A DNA stretch of 30,162 nucleotides, taken from IMG/VR virus record IMGVR_UViG_3300031857_000959, positions 1-30,162 of that record. One strand, written 5' to 3'. Source of the stretch: a virus. The position numbers and the translations under genes are program-made. Below the pieces are notes generated by a model, which saw nothing but the letters and a program-made list of their open reading frames with translations, ran no database searches and was not told the DNA's origin. This document shows, in pieces, positions 20,741 to 26,566 of this stretch; the first letter of the stretch is position 1; each line of letters begins with the position of its first letter.

Positions 20741-20769
20741 AATATTCGAGAAAATTGGAGCCATATAAC

Positions 20770-21009
20770 ATGGGTGAGAATAAGAAGAAGATCAAGAAGA
20801 AGGAACTGTTGAGGCGTATCGAGGACCTGGAGTTTAAGCTCGGTGCACTCCGCGATAAGGTTGCTGGGCTCAGTTCACCTCCTCAAACCCTCATTAACCC
20901 GGATACTCTCCTCACCCAGCCGCGCTACAAGTGCTCTCAGTGCGGTGCACAACCCGGCGGAACGTGCATGAGCGTGAACTGCCCGTACGGCTTGAAGATC
21001 ACCTGCTGA
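20770..21009 (+). CDS. Coiled-coil protein with zinc knuckle
   Basis: 79 residues. A Lys-rich coiled coil (ENKKKIKKKELLRRIEDLEFKLGALRDKVAGL) is followed by KCSQCGAQPGGTCMSVNCPYG, four cysteines likely to bind zinc. TTGGAG precedes the ATG. Likely nucleic-acid or protein-protein contact; unknown family. Confidence 0.7.
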   Translation: MGENKKKIKKKELLRRIEDLEFKLGALRDKVAGLSSPPQTLINPDTLLTQPRYKCSQCGAQPGGTCMSVNCPYGLKITC

Positions 21010-21016
21010 GGCTGCA

Positions 21017-21280
21017 ATGAGCTGGAACCTTAGAGAAGCCAAACCTATTGTGGGTGATTTGATTCGCTCGAAGTACAGCCACGTGCACGTTTGGAAAGAG
21101 GATCTGGATGATGAGGTAGATGAACTCGGAAGAGGAGAGTTCATGATCGTTCTTGCGGCCGGGCATCCAAATCGCCCCAAGCGCCTCAATCCGGAATACT
21201 ATCGAAAAGTGCTCACTGCGAACCAGAAGATCGGTTGGGTGCACTTAGATAACTGCGAACCCGTGCGAAGATATAATTAA
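21017..21280 (+). CDS. SH3-like protein
   Basis: 87 residues. AKPIVGDLIRSKYSHVHVWKED, then GEFMIVLAAGHPN and NQKIGWVHLDNCEPV follow the barrel order with the GWv ending. Starts 7 bases after the previous stop with GAGGC upstream. Confidence 0.66.
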   Translation: MSWNLREAKPIVGDLIRSKYSHVHVWKEDLDDEVDELGRGEFMIVLAAGHPNRPKRLNPEYYRKVLTANQKIGWVHLDNCEPVRRYN

Positions 21281-21284
21281 GAGC

Positions 21285-21467
21285 ATGAAGATTCGGTTAT
21301 CAGAATTAAGGCGAATAATCCGTGAGGCAATCGTGGAGCAGGGATGGGTACCCGGCAGATGGTATCCGGGATCTGCAGAACCTGTCGATGATGAGGAAAT
21401 CCACTCGATGGAGCACGGTGGGATGGGTATAGAAGAAGAAGAGATCGATGAAGATTCGGATCTCTGA
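21285..21467 (+). CDS. N-terminally tagged protein (MKIRLSELRRIIREA)
   Basis: 60 residues: tag MKIRLSELRRIIREAIVEQ (sites IRE, IVE), then a short Pro/Gly segment and a very acidic tail (EEEEIDEDSDL). TATAAT at 21272-21277 lies seven bases before the ATG, as in the leaderless class, with no clear -35. It overlaps the next tagged gene by 20 bases. Confidence 0.7.
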   Translation: MKIRLSELRRIIREAIVEQGWVPGRWYPGSAEPVDDEEIHSMEHGGMGIEEEEIDEDSDL

Positions 21468-21765
21468 GCTGCGCAAGCTCATCAGGAGAGTGCTCGCAGA
21501 GGGGCCATCAGGCCCTGCGATCACCGCGGATCCCACCGACGTGAAGGGATTCTACCCGTGGGAGCTCGAACGCGGAACTGATATTTTTGGTTACTGGTAC
21601 AAATCTCCGGGCGACAAGGGAAGCAACGATCCCATGCGCCCTGAGGATCCCGAGGAATACATCGGTTTCAAGACGAAAGGCACCAAACCAGAGGATGCCG
21701 CTGCGGAGGCGAAACCAGAGGCAGATGAATCTCCTGCAGAAACAAAAGAGCTCTCGCCCGTCTGA
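21448..21765 (+). CDS. N-terminally tagged protein (MKIRISELRKLIRRV)
   Basis: 105 residues. Tag MKIRISELRKLIRRVLAEG (LAE before Gly-Pro), then a Pro/Gly/Asp-rich, probably disordered body and an Ala/Glu tail (AAEAKPEADESPAETKE). It begins within the previous tagged gene in a different frame. The low-complexity body suits a packaged internal protein; that is inference. Confidence 0.72.
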   Translation: MKIRISELRKLIRRVLAEGPSGPAITADPTDVKGFYPWELERGTDIFGYWYKSPGDKGSNDPMRPEDPEEYIGFKTKGTKPEDAAAEAKPEADESPAETKELSPV

Positions 21766-21769
21766 TTCA

Positions 21770-21799
21770 GTGTACTGTTGGATTTAGAGAGTGTATGGT
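21770..21799 (+). promoter_or_regulatory. Phage promoter, leaderless type
   Basis: GTGTACTGT (21770-21778), 15 bases, TATGGT (21794-21799), six bases, ATG 21806. The 9-mer is a looser match, but both spacings are exact. Confidence 0.68.
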
Positions 21800-21805
21800 T
21801 AGTGC

Positions 21806-21976
21806 ATGATGAGAAACATCAAGAAGAACCTCTGGGATGCCCTTCGATCGCCGCGAACAGTAGCGTTCCTCAAGTTAGGGGCGGCACTCGTTGGCGTGAT
21901 CCACGCGATCGATGAACTACGTGAAACTCCAACTGCGAAGAAACAGATCGGATTTCAAATCGACGAAGAGGGTTGA
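21806..21976 (+). CDS. 56-residue probable membrane-associated protein
   Basis: MMRNIKKNLWDALRSPRTVA then FLKLGAALVGVIHAI, a hydrophobic helix, and a charged tail ending DEEG. Start fixed by the leaderless promoter. Unknown family. Confidence 0.6.
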   Translation: MMRNIKKNLWDALRSPRTVAFLKLGAALVGVIHAIDELRETPTAKKQIGFQIDEEG

Positions 21977-22030
21977 TTTAACCGGTATAGCTACTTCCTG
22001 TATAATATAATTACATATAGGATTCTGCTA

Positions 22031-22702
22031 ATGCCCTCTAATAAAATTTGTCCAAAATGTAATTTTGATATTCATGCCGGTGGTTTCGACAGACACGTAG
22101 CTTGGTGCGATGGTCGAGGACCAAGAAGAAGAAGACCCTCACACAACGGAATCTGTCGTTATTGCGGAAAAGATGGTTTCGAATCTCTTGCACTTGGTGG
22201 ACACCTTGTTTCTTGCAATAAGAATCCAAAAAATGCAGAGACAAGAAAGAAAATCTCTGCTAGGAATAGAGGTAAAAAATTAACCCAAGAAGTCAAACAG
22301 AAGCTCTCTGAATCGATCATAAAGAAAGTTTCTGAAGGAACTTGGCATCTGTCTTTCTCTAAGACGAGATCACATGAATACAAGGGTGTAAAACTTCATG
22401 GCATGTGGGAAGTCAAATATGCCATATTCCTTGATGAACAAGGAATAAAATGGAGAAGACCCGATGAAAAGTTCAGGTATCGTTTCAACGAGAAAGATTC
22501 CTTCTACACACCAGATTTCTTTCTCGAAGATGAAGCCACCTACGTGGAGATAAAAGGTTATAAAACGCCTAAGGATGAAGCGAAGTGGGCACAATTTCCT
22601 CTGAAATTAAAAATCCTTGAAGGAAAAGACCTTATACAACTTGGAATACTTGATGTAGATTCAGTACGTGAAACAAAAACACATTCCGACTTAGCTCAGT
22701 AG
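22031..22702 (+). CDS. PD-(D/E)XK homing endonuclease with NUMOD3-like segment
   Basis: 223 residues. Two Cys/His finger-like units (C7-C10...H22-C26 and C42-C45...H58-C62) come first. KNAETRKKISARNRGKKLTQEVKQKLSES (68-94) is a NUMOD3-type DNA-binding repeat. FYTPDFFLEDEATYVEIKGYK (158-178) is the PD-(D/E)XK core (D162, E173, K175). The known I-Ssp6803I, a PD-(D/E)XK enzyme from a cyanobacterial tRNA intron, is a functional parallel. The gene is AT-rich unlike its neighbours. A TATAAT at 22001-22006 and AGGA before the ATG serve expression. Its last 18 bases lie inside the 5' exon of the intron-split tRNA-Asn, whose intron lacks any gene. Confidence 0.82.
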   Translation: MPSNKICPKCNFDIHAGGFDRHVAWCDGRGPRRRRPSHNGICRYCGKDGFESLALGGHLVSCNKNPKNAETRKKISARNRGKKLTQEVKQKLSESIIKKVSEGTWHLSFSKTRSHEYKGVKLHGMWEVKYAIFLDEQGIKWRRPDEKFRYRFNEKDSFYTPDFFLEDEATYVEIKGYKTPKDEAKWAQFPLKLKILEGKDLIQLGILDVDSVRETKTHSDLAQ

Positions 22703-22951
22703 GCAGAGCAGAGAGCTGTCAAAAAGGCAGCGTTTCGTAGGAATACGAAATGTAAAAGACCCGAACTTCAGGGAACCCTTCGTCGAAAGATATGGCAACC
22801 CTGAGCCAAGCCCGAAAGGGAAGGTGCAGAGACTATAATGGGTCCATCCAGAACGGATGATGGGATAGTCCAGACCACAAATCGAAAGAGCGGCGAAAGT
22901 CGAAGTGGTAAAGTAACTCTCGGGTCCCTGGTTCGATCCCAGGAGTCGGAG
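22685..22951 (+). tRNA. tRNA-Asn (GUU) interrupted by a group I intron
   Basis: Exons 22685-22719 (35 bases) and 22914-22951 (38 bases) join to a perfect 73-base tRNA: acceptor TCCGACT/AGTCGGA, D arm GCTC/GAGC, anticodon stem GAGAG/CTCTC, loop CTGTTAA, T arm CCTGG-TTCGATC-CCAGG, discriminator G. The anticodon GTT gives Asn; the intron falls between its second and third bases. Unspliced, it would be misread as GTC (Asp). CCA is not encoded. Confidence 0.9.
22720..22913 (+). other. Group I intron, IC3-like, 194 bases
   Basis: P1 pairs exon CTGT plus the first intron C with GGCAG (22726-22730), giving the U-G wobble at the 5' splice site. P2 is GTTTCGTA-GGAA-TACGAAAT. ATGGCAACCCTGAGCCAAGC is a P4/P5-J region and GGTGCAGAGACTATA is the P7 5' strand, closed by GATAGTCC. 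P9 contains GGCGAAAGTC. These segments closely resemble the self-splicing Azoarcus tRNA-Ile intron (about 205 bases). The last base is G (22913). No reading frame inside. Confidence 0.9.
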
Positions 22952-22964
22952 CAAAGGAATTTAA

Positions 22965-23207
22965 ATGCCAAGAGTAAACAACATAGATACGAAGGCGGAA
23001 ACTCCTCTCCCCGAACTTCAGCGTGCACTTGATGCCCTGAAGCCAGGGGAGAAAGTTCACTGCCCGAATACAAAAGCAGAGATTCTTAAAGTTCAAGAAA
23101 ATCTCATGCGGAGGAGGCATGAGATCCCAGGTGCTGATTCACATCTTGAGTACATAGAGGCAATGATTATTGCCGAGGCAAACGGTAACTTAGAGTTTAA
23201 GAAGTAG
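22965..23207 (+). CDS. Hypothetical protein
   Basis: 80 residues, charged and helical: LPELQRALDALKPGEKVHCPNTKAEILKVQENLMRRRHE...LEYIEAMIIAEANG. It starts 13 bases after tRNA-Asn, so it is likely co-transcribed and released by tRNA processing. AAGGAAT precedes the ATG. By eye there is no GAC or GTC. Not recognised. Confidence 0.65.
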   Translation: MPRVNNIDTKAETPLPELQRALDALKPGEKVHCPNTKAEILKVQENLMRRRHEIPGADSHLEYIEAMIIAEANGNLEFKK

Positions 23208-23221
23208 AGATACTTCGTCAT

Positions 23222-23307
23222 GGAAGTTTGGCCGAGCGGTTTAAGGCGTCAGTCTTGAAAACTGAAGTGGTTAACAGCCACCGCGGGTTCGAATCCCGCA
23301 GCTTCCT
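23222..23307 (+). tRNA. tRNA-Ser (UGA)
   Basis: 86 bases, class II. Acceptor GGAAGTT/AGCTTCC (one G-U), D arm GCC/GGC, anticodon stem TCAGT/ACTGA around CTTGAAA (anticodon TGA), variable arm GTGG/CCAC, T arm GCGGG-TTCGAAT-CCCGC. The discriminator base appears to be T, where bacterial tRNA-Ser normally has G. No encoded CCA. Confidence 0.87.
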
Positions 23308-23401
23308 CTCCAATCCTTGAAGGATTGGACACGCGTTCCTTCGTGTTAATTTCTTGTAGGTGAAAGCGATCAAGGAACATTGGGTCGTGAGTAACCAATC
23401 T
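23308..23401 (+). other. Non-coding, hairpin-rich spacer
   Basis: Between tRNA-Ser and the tRNA-like element lie CCAATCCT/AGGATTGG (23310-23328), GTTCCTT paired at a distance with AAGGAAC, and ATTGG/CCAAT. No gene seen. It may be a processing region or part of a larger RNA with the following element. Confidence 0.4.
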
Positions 23402-23461
23402 GGAACCGTAGCTCAAGAGGCAGAGCACGTAACGGTGTGGGATCGTTGCCCACCGGTTCCA
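23402..23461 (+). pseudogene. tRNA-like element lacking the anticodon arm
   Basis: A perfect 7-bp acceptor GGAACCG/CGGTTCC, TA at positions 8-9, D arm GCTC-AAGAGGCA-GAGC and T arm GTGGG-ATCGTTG-CCCAC with the conserved G53-C61 pair. Only 10 bases (ACGTAACGGT) replace the anticodon arm and variable loop. Discriminator A. Either a tRNA that lost its anticodon arm or a functional tRNA mimic. Confidence 0.55.
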
Positions 23462-23474
23462 CTGAGTGTATAAT
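23446..23474 (+). promoter_or_regulatory. Sigma-70-like promoter within the tRNA-like element
   Basis: TTGCCC (23446-23451), 17 bases, TATAAT (23469-23474), six bases, ATG 23481. The -35 lies in the T arm of the tRNA-like element. The spacing again implies a leaderless mRNA. Confidence 0.58.
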
Positions 23475-23480
23475 TGAGCC

Positions 23481-23675
23481 ATGCCAACATACGATTACAA
23501 GTGCAACGTTTGTGAGAAAGAGTTCGAAACGATTCAATCTATTCGGGATGAACCGCACGCTCCTTGTCCACACTGCAAGATGGAGTGCCACAACCGCCTC
23601 ATCTCAGGTGGAGGTGCCTTCGTGCTGAAGGGTGGCGGTTGGGCAGCAGATAACTACTCCTCCAAGAAGAACTAG
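23481..23675 (+). CDS. FmdB-like zinc ribbon protein
   Basis: 64 residues: MPTYDYKCNVCEKEFETIQSI...APCPHC....C is the FmdB/CxxC-CxxC zinc ribbon signature (C8, C11, C29, C32 area), normally of a putative regulatory family. The tail is Gly-rich. Its TAG shares the bases CTAG with the stop of the reverse-strand lysozyme gene. Confidence 0.8.
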   Translation: MPTYDYKCNVCEKEFETIQSIRDEPHAPCPHCKMECHNRLISGGGAFVLKGGGWAADNYSSKKN

Positions 23676-24370
23676 GATGCCTTGAGGGCATCGAGGAGTG
23701 CCGGTGGTGCTCCTCGCGAGAGATCTCCCACGGTGATTCCCTTCGATGCTGCGAAGGATGTGAGGGCCGACCCTGTGCGTGGCCCGAAGGATCCATCGAT
23801 CCGCCCCGTGTACAGCCCGAGCTTCGCGAGGCGGGTTTGAGCATCCACCAACCCGGGAGCGTTCCAGGGTATCACTGCACCTCCGCTCCACACGGGTGAG
23901 ATCCCGCTTCCCCTCAGGAACAGCTCTCCCTCATCCCGCCTCCGGGCGGTGAGGCCGGGAACCTCCACCTTTTTGCCGCCCACGGTTGCCTTGTTCCACT
24001 CCAGCAATCGTTCAGGAACACGGGCGAAGTTTCCTGCTGCGGTTTCACGGGCAACACCCGATTTGGAGTACACGCCCACTCCGCAGTTGAAACCGAAGGA
24101 TACGAGGGCATCGAACATGTTCTGGGTGAGTGCAACCTTGATGTTCTTCTTGATGGCAACCTCACACTTCTTCACCTCCTCTCGAAGGAGCTCGTAAGCA
24201 CGTTCCTTCGTGATGGCAACTCCATCGGGAAAGTTATCTCCCGACTTGATGAGGTAGCCGATCCCGATCGTTCTGAGGCCCGCAACATCCTTATAGGGAG
24301 TGAGAACGCAGCCCTCCCACTTCTCGATGAACTGCAGCCCGGCCAGTGATGTAACAAGTTTATCATTCAT
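23672..24370 (-). CDS. Endolysin: GH24 lysozyme with peptidoglycan-binding domain
   Basis: 232 residues on the minus strand. Residues 12-40 hold FIEKWEGCVLTPYKDVAGLRTIGIGYL, with the GH24 triad Glu19, Asp28 and Thr34; such enzymes cut the N-acetylmuramic acid-N-acetylglucosamine bond. DALVSFGFNCGVG is the second GH24 signature. Residues about 165-232 (LVDAQTRLAKLGLYTGRIDGSFGPRTGSALTSFAA) form a PG_binding_1-type domain. No signal peptide, so release probably needs a holin. It is one of only two reverse genes here. By eye it carries 2 GAC and no GTC. Confidence 0.9.
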   Translation of the reverse strand: MNDKLVTSLAGLQFIEKWEGCVLTPYKDVAGLRTIGIGYLIKSGDNFPDGVAITKERAYELLREEVKKCEVAIKKNIKVALTQNMFDALVSFGFNCGVGVYSKSGVARETAAGNFARVPERLLEWNKATVGGKKVEVPGLTARRRDEGELFLRGSGISPVWSGGAVIPWNAPGLVDAQTRLAKLGLYTGRIDGSFGPRTGSALTSFAASKGITVGDLSRGAPPALLDALKAS

Positions 24371-24392
24371 GATCTATAAATATCTCTTCGGG

Positions 24393-24420
24393 TGTACAAA
24401 GAGCCTGGGAGTGTTATAAT
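24393..24420 (+). promoter_or_regulatory. Possible promoter in the gap before 24516
   Basis: TGTACA (24393-24398), 16 bases, TATAAT (24415-24420). No convincing gene starts shortly after, only an ATT six bases down. It might give a longer leader to the next gene. The 24371-24473 stretch otherwise holds nothing recognised. Confidence 0.4.
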
Positions 24421-24473
24421 CACACTATTCGTCAGGAATTCTCCTCCGATGTTTCCCACAACTCGCCTGCCCA

Positions 24474-24503
24474 GTGTAAAGATCTCGCCGAGAGTGATAC
24501 ACT
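24474..24503 (+). promoter_or_regulatory. Phage promoter, near-leaderless
   Basis: GTGTAAAGA (24474-24482), 15 bases, TACACT (24498-24503), 12 bases to ATG 24516, so a leader of about 6 bases without Shine-Dalgarno. The spacer has the dyad TCTC-GCC-GAGA. Confidence 0.7.
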
Positions 24504-24515
24504 GAGAACATCCAA

Positions 24516-24875
24516 ATGGCATCAGATAAGAAGATCTTGAGCGAGGCTGCCTCTCTGGCGGTGAGCACGAAGGATAACAGGACTTTCCTCCTCGGAGCCA
24601 TTGGGCTACGGGCGGATGGAGTTTTTGTTTCCTCGCGGAACATTGCAGCTCCCGATGCAACCCTCTCCCGCCTCAACCACGCGGAGGCTCGATTGAGCCG
24701 AAAGCTCACTCCAGGTTCCACAGTTTGGGTTGCAAGAGTTTCTCGTCTGGATGGTTCCTGGGCCATGGCAAAGCCTTGTAAGGCCTGTGAGGTTCGGCTT
24801 CGTGGGGCGGGAGTTTCTCGCATCGTTTACACCATTGGACCCAGCGAATGGGGAGTTATTGCATGCGAATCTTGA
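24516..24875 (+). CDS. Cytidine-deaminase-like protein
   Basis: 119 residues. NHAEARL (54-60) and KPCKAC (86-91) are the zinc and catalytic motifs of the CDA fold: His55 and Cys88/Cys91 as ligands, Glu57 as the proton shuttle. The fold is complete (five-strand order) though short. Family members deaminate free cytidine, deoxycytidine or dCMP, and some act on nucleic acid. It overlaps the next gene by 13 bases. See the separate note on GAC/GTC depletion; any link to that is speculative. Confidence 0.78.
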   Translation: MASDKKILSEAASLAVSTKDNRTFLLGAIGLRADGVFVSSRNIAAPDATLSRLNHAEARLSRKLTPGSTVWVARVSRLDGSWAMAKPCKACEVRLRGAGVSRIVYTIGPSEWGVIACES

Positions 24876-25237
24876 TTCTCGATGATGAGGAGGTACGCCA
24901 CGAGGCTTTCTCCCGCAGGTACGATGGCCATGAGGTTGTAGGAGCAACCACCTACTTCCAGTTCATCCGGTACTTCTCTGAAGGATCTCCTTGGGATCTC
25001 ATACACCTCGATCATGATCTGGGTGAACCTCCTACGGCAGATTCCTACGTGGATGGCTGGGGCGGTGTACGCGCATACACCGGTATCCATGCGGCGCGCG
25101 CGATCTGCGATGTTGATGATAGCCAACTTCCCCGTGAGGTTATCGTCCACTCCCAGAATCCTCTGGGATCTCAGGCCATGGTGGCCGAGCTTCGTGCTCG
25201 AGGAGTCATCGCGGGCCGTCAACCGTTTGATCTATAA
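24863..25237 (+). CDS. cREC-like receiver-fold protein
   Basis: 124 residues from ATG 24863. MRILILDDEEVRHEAF (D7, D8), LIHLDHDLGE (47-55, D50/D52) and VIVHSQNPLGSQAM (93-106, His96) match the cyclic-phosphate-processing receiver (cREC) pattern, a receiver derivative linked in published comparative work to RNA end processing in conflict systems. Overlapping translation with the deaminase-like gene suggests one functional unit. Confidence 0.7.
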   Translation: MRILILDDEEVRHEAFSRRYDGHEVVGATTYFQFIRYFSEGSPWDLIHLDHDLGEPPTADSYVDGWGGVRAYTGIHAARAICDVDDSQLPREVIVHSQNPLGSQAMVAELRARGVIAGRQPFDL

Positions 25238-25255
25238 AGTGAAAGTGAGGTTTTC

Positions 25256-25387
25256 ATGGAAGTGCAAAGTGAATCACAACCTGATAAGATTACGAGGGCA
25301 CACATCATTATGGGTGTGCTCGGTTTGGCAACAACGATCGCAGTAGCATACGCAGTATTCAAGAACATCAACAACAAAGGCAAGTGA
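25256..25387 (+). CDS. 43-residue membrane protein
   Basis: ATG 25256 after GTGAGG. A polar N-terminus (MEVQSESQPDKITRAH), one transmembrane helix (IIMGVLGLATTIAVAYAVF) and a Lys/Asn tail. GTGCAAAGT inside its 5' end with TAAGAT downstream looks like the phage promoter but would start within the gene, perhaps at internal ATG 25313. Overlaps the next possible start. Confidence 0.55.
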   Translation: MEVQSESQPDKITRAHIIMGVLGLATTIAVAYAVFKNINNKGK

Positions 25388-25395
25388 GAACACAA

Positions 25396-25704
25396 ATGAA
25401 GAAGAACACGAAGAAGGCATTCGGCGGTAGCAATTTCGATCTCATCGACCAGAATCTTCCGCAAATTGTAGACATGGATTCTTTGTCGTCTTATGATGAT
25501 GAGCATCTCGATCGCTATCACAATCACCTCCAGTCTGAGAGAGAGAAGGTTCTTCACATCGGAAGCGATACGCATCCATGGGAAGTTGAAATCTGTTACG
25601 TTCAGAGGGAAATTAAGATTCGAAATTTCCGCCGAGTTGCACACGAAAAGTACGTTCGAACCAATCCAGAGCTCTTTCAGGAGAGTTTTACTTCGTTTGA
25701 ATGA
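25396..25704 (+). CDS. Hypothetical protein
   Basis: 102 residues from ATG 25396 (GTG 25384 is an alternative overlapping the previous stop). After a basic lead comes DMDSLSSYDDEHLDRYHNHLQSEREKVLHIGSDTHPWEVEICYVQREIKIRNFRRVAHEKYV in outline, a long charged helix pair. It is unrecognised. GC content falls here and stays low to about 28.4 kb. Confidence 0.65.
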   Translation: MKKNTKKAFGGSNFDLIDQNLPQIVDMDSLSSYDDEHLDRYHNHLQSEREKVLHIGSDTHPWEVEICYVQREIKIRNFRRVAHEKYVRTNPELFQESFTSFE

Positions 25705-25725
25705 AATTAACAAGACTTGTCTAGA

Positions 25726-26559
25726 ATGAAGAAGAAGATGTCTGCTAAACTCGGATCTACAGATTCAGGAGCTTTGAGCGCTTACTTGAGCGATCTACGA
25801 TCTCATCAACAGCTAAAGCATCCTGAGGTCGTTTCTCTTTTTCAGGACTATGAGCAAGGTGGGTCTACAGGAGAGAGAGCTAGGAAAAAGCTCGTAGAGA
25901 GCAATTTGCGTCTCGTCATTTCTATTGCAAAAAAGCAAAAAGGACACAATATTCCGCTTGAGGATTTAATCCAAGAGGGTAATTTAGGACTTCTTAAAGC
26001 TATCGAGAGATTCGATTACAAAAAAGGATTTAGATTTTCGACCTATGCAACATGGTGGATTAAACAGGCAATCAGCCAACACGTATTAAAGCATAAGCGC
26101 ATGATTAGGCTTCCTGCACATGTTGCAGGAATTCAGAGAAAACTCATGCAGGAGACTGAAAAATTTAGAAAGATGACCGGGGAGGATCCTACGCAAGAAG
26201 AGCTTCTTGCTTTAGTCGATGCTTCGGAGACGGTCATGAAGGCAACTATAGCTTCTGGCCACAGCATTGTCTCACTAGATCAGCCGTGGTCAGGAGGTAA
26301 TTCTGGGGATTCAGGAGAGACAAAAACTGTAGGTGACTATCTTGAAGATAGTGACAAAAGAAAAGATCCGTTCTATAACGTGTCCTCGAAAGAATTGATG
26401 GGTGTCGTAAGACATGTTCTTTCAAGCCTTTCAGAAAAAGAGGCTGCAATCCTTAGGCTCAGGTTTGGCCTCTTTGATGACGCTGAACTTAAAAACGATG
26501 AATACACATTAACTAACGATGAGTCCTTAAATCTTTCTAAAGGAATTACCTTGACGTAA
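25726..26559 (+). CDS. Sigma-70-like factor lacking region 4.2
   Basis: 277 residues. Region 1.2 is about 16-45. Region 2 holds [19 protein letters not shown] (core binding), [21 protein letters not shown] and [17 protein letters not shown] (-10 reading, about 52-115). Region 3 follows, and SLDQPW (about 188) is the 3.2 finger. [18 protein letters not shown] (about 236-253) is region 4.1. Then an acidic segment ends at KGITLT and stop: the -35-reading helix-turn-helix that should follow is absent in all frames. Start ATG 25726; 25738 also possible. It resembles phage sigma factors that rely on a partner. AT-rich codons. Confidence 0.82.
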   Translation: MKKKMSAKLGSTDSGALSAYLSDLRSHQQLKHPEVVSLFQDYEQGGSTGERARKKLVESNLRLVISIAKKQKGHNIPLEDLIQEGNLGLLKAIERFDYKKGFRFSTYATWWIKQAISQHVLKHKRMIRLPAHVAGIQRKLMQETEKFRKMTGEDPTQEELLALVDASETVMKATIASGHSIVSLDQPWSGGNSGDSGETKTVGDYLEDSDKRKDPFYNVSSKELMGVVRHVLSSLSEKEAAILRLRFGLFDDAELKNDEYTLTNDESLNLSKGITLT

Positions 26560-26566
26560 GTTCTAT

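Noticed and set aside
22685-22725. tRNA-Asp (GTC) read directly from the unspliced sequence
   Set aside because: The loop CTGTC seems to give GTC, but the downstream 193 bases are intron; only splicing after 22719 yields a 7-base loop and full-length tRNA, with anticodon GUU.
22833-23120. Minus-strand frames with APTPGIEPGTRELL-like or AAGFEPAV-like ends over the tRNA genes
   Set aside because: These are the classic false proteins made by reading the T arm and acceptor of tRNA genes on the opposite strand. The same applies near 23249-23482 and 23370-23591.
24427-24540. ATT-initiated 37-codon frame six bases after a TATAAT
   Set aside because: ATT starts are very rare, the frame has no protein-like pattern, and it crosses the next promoter and gene start.
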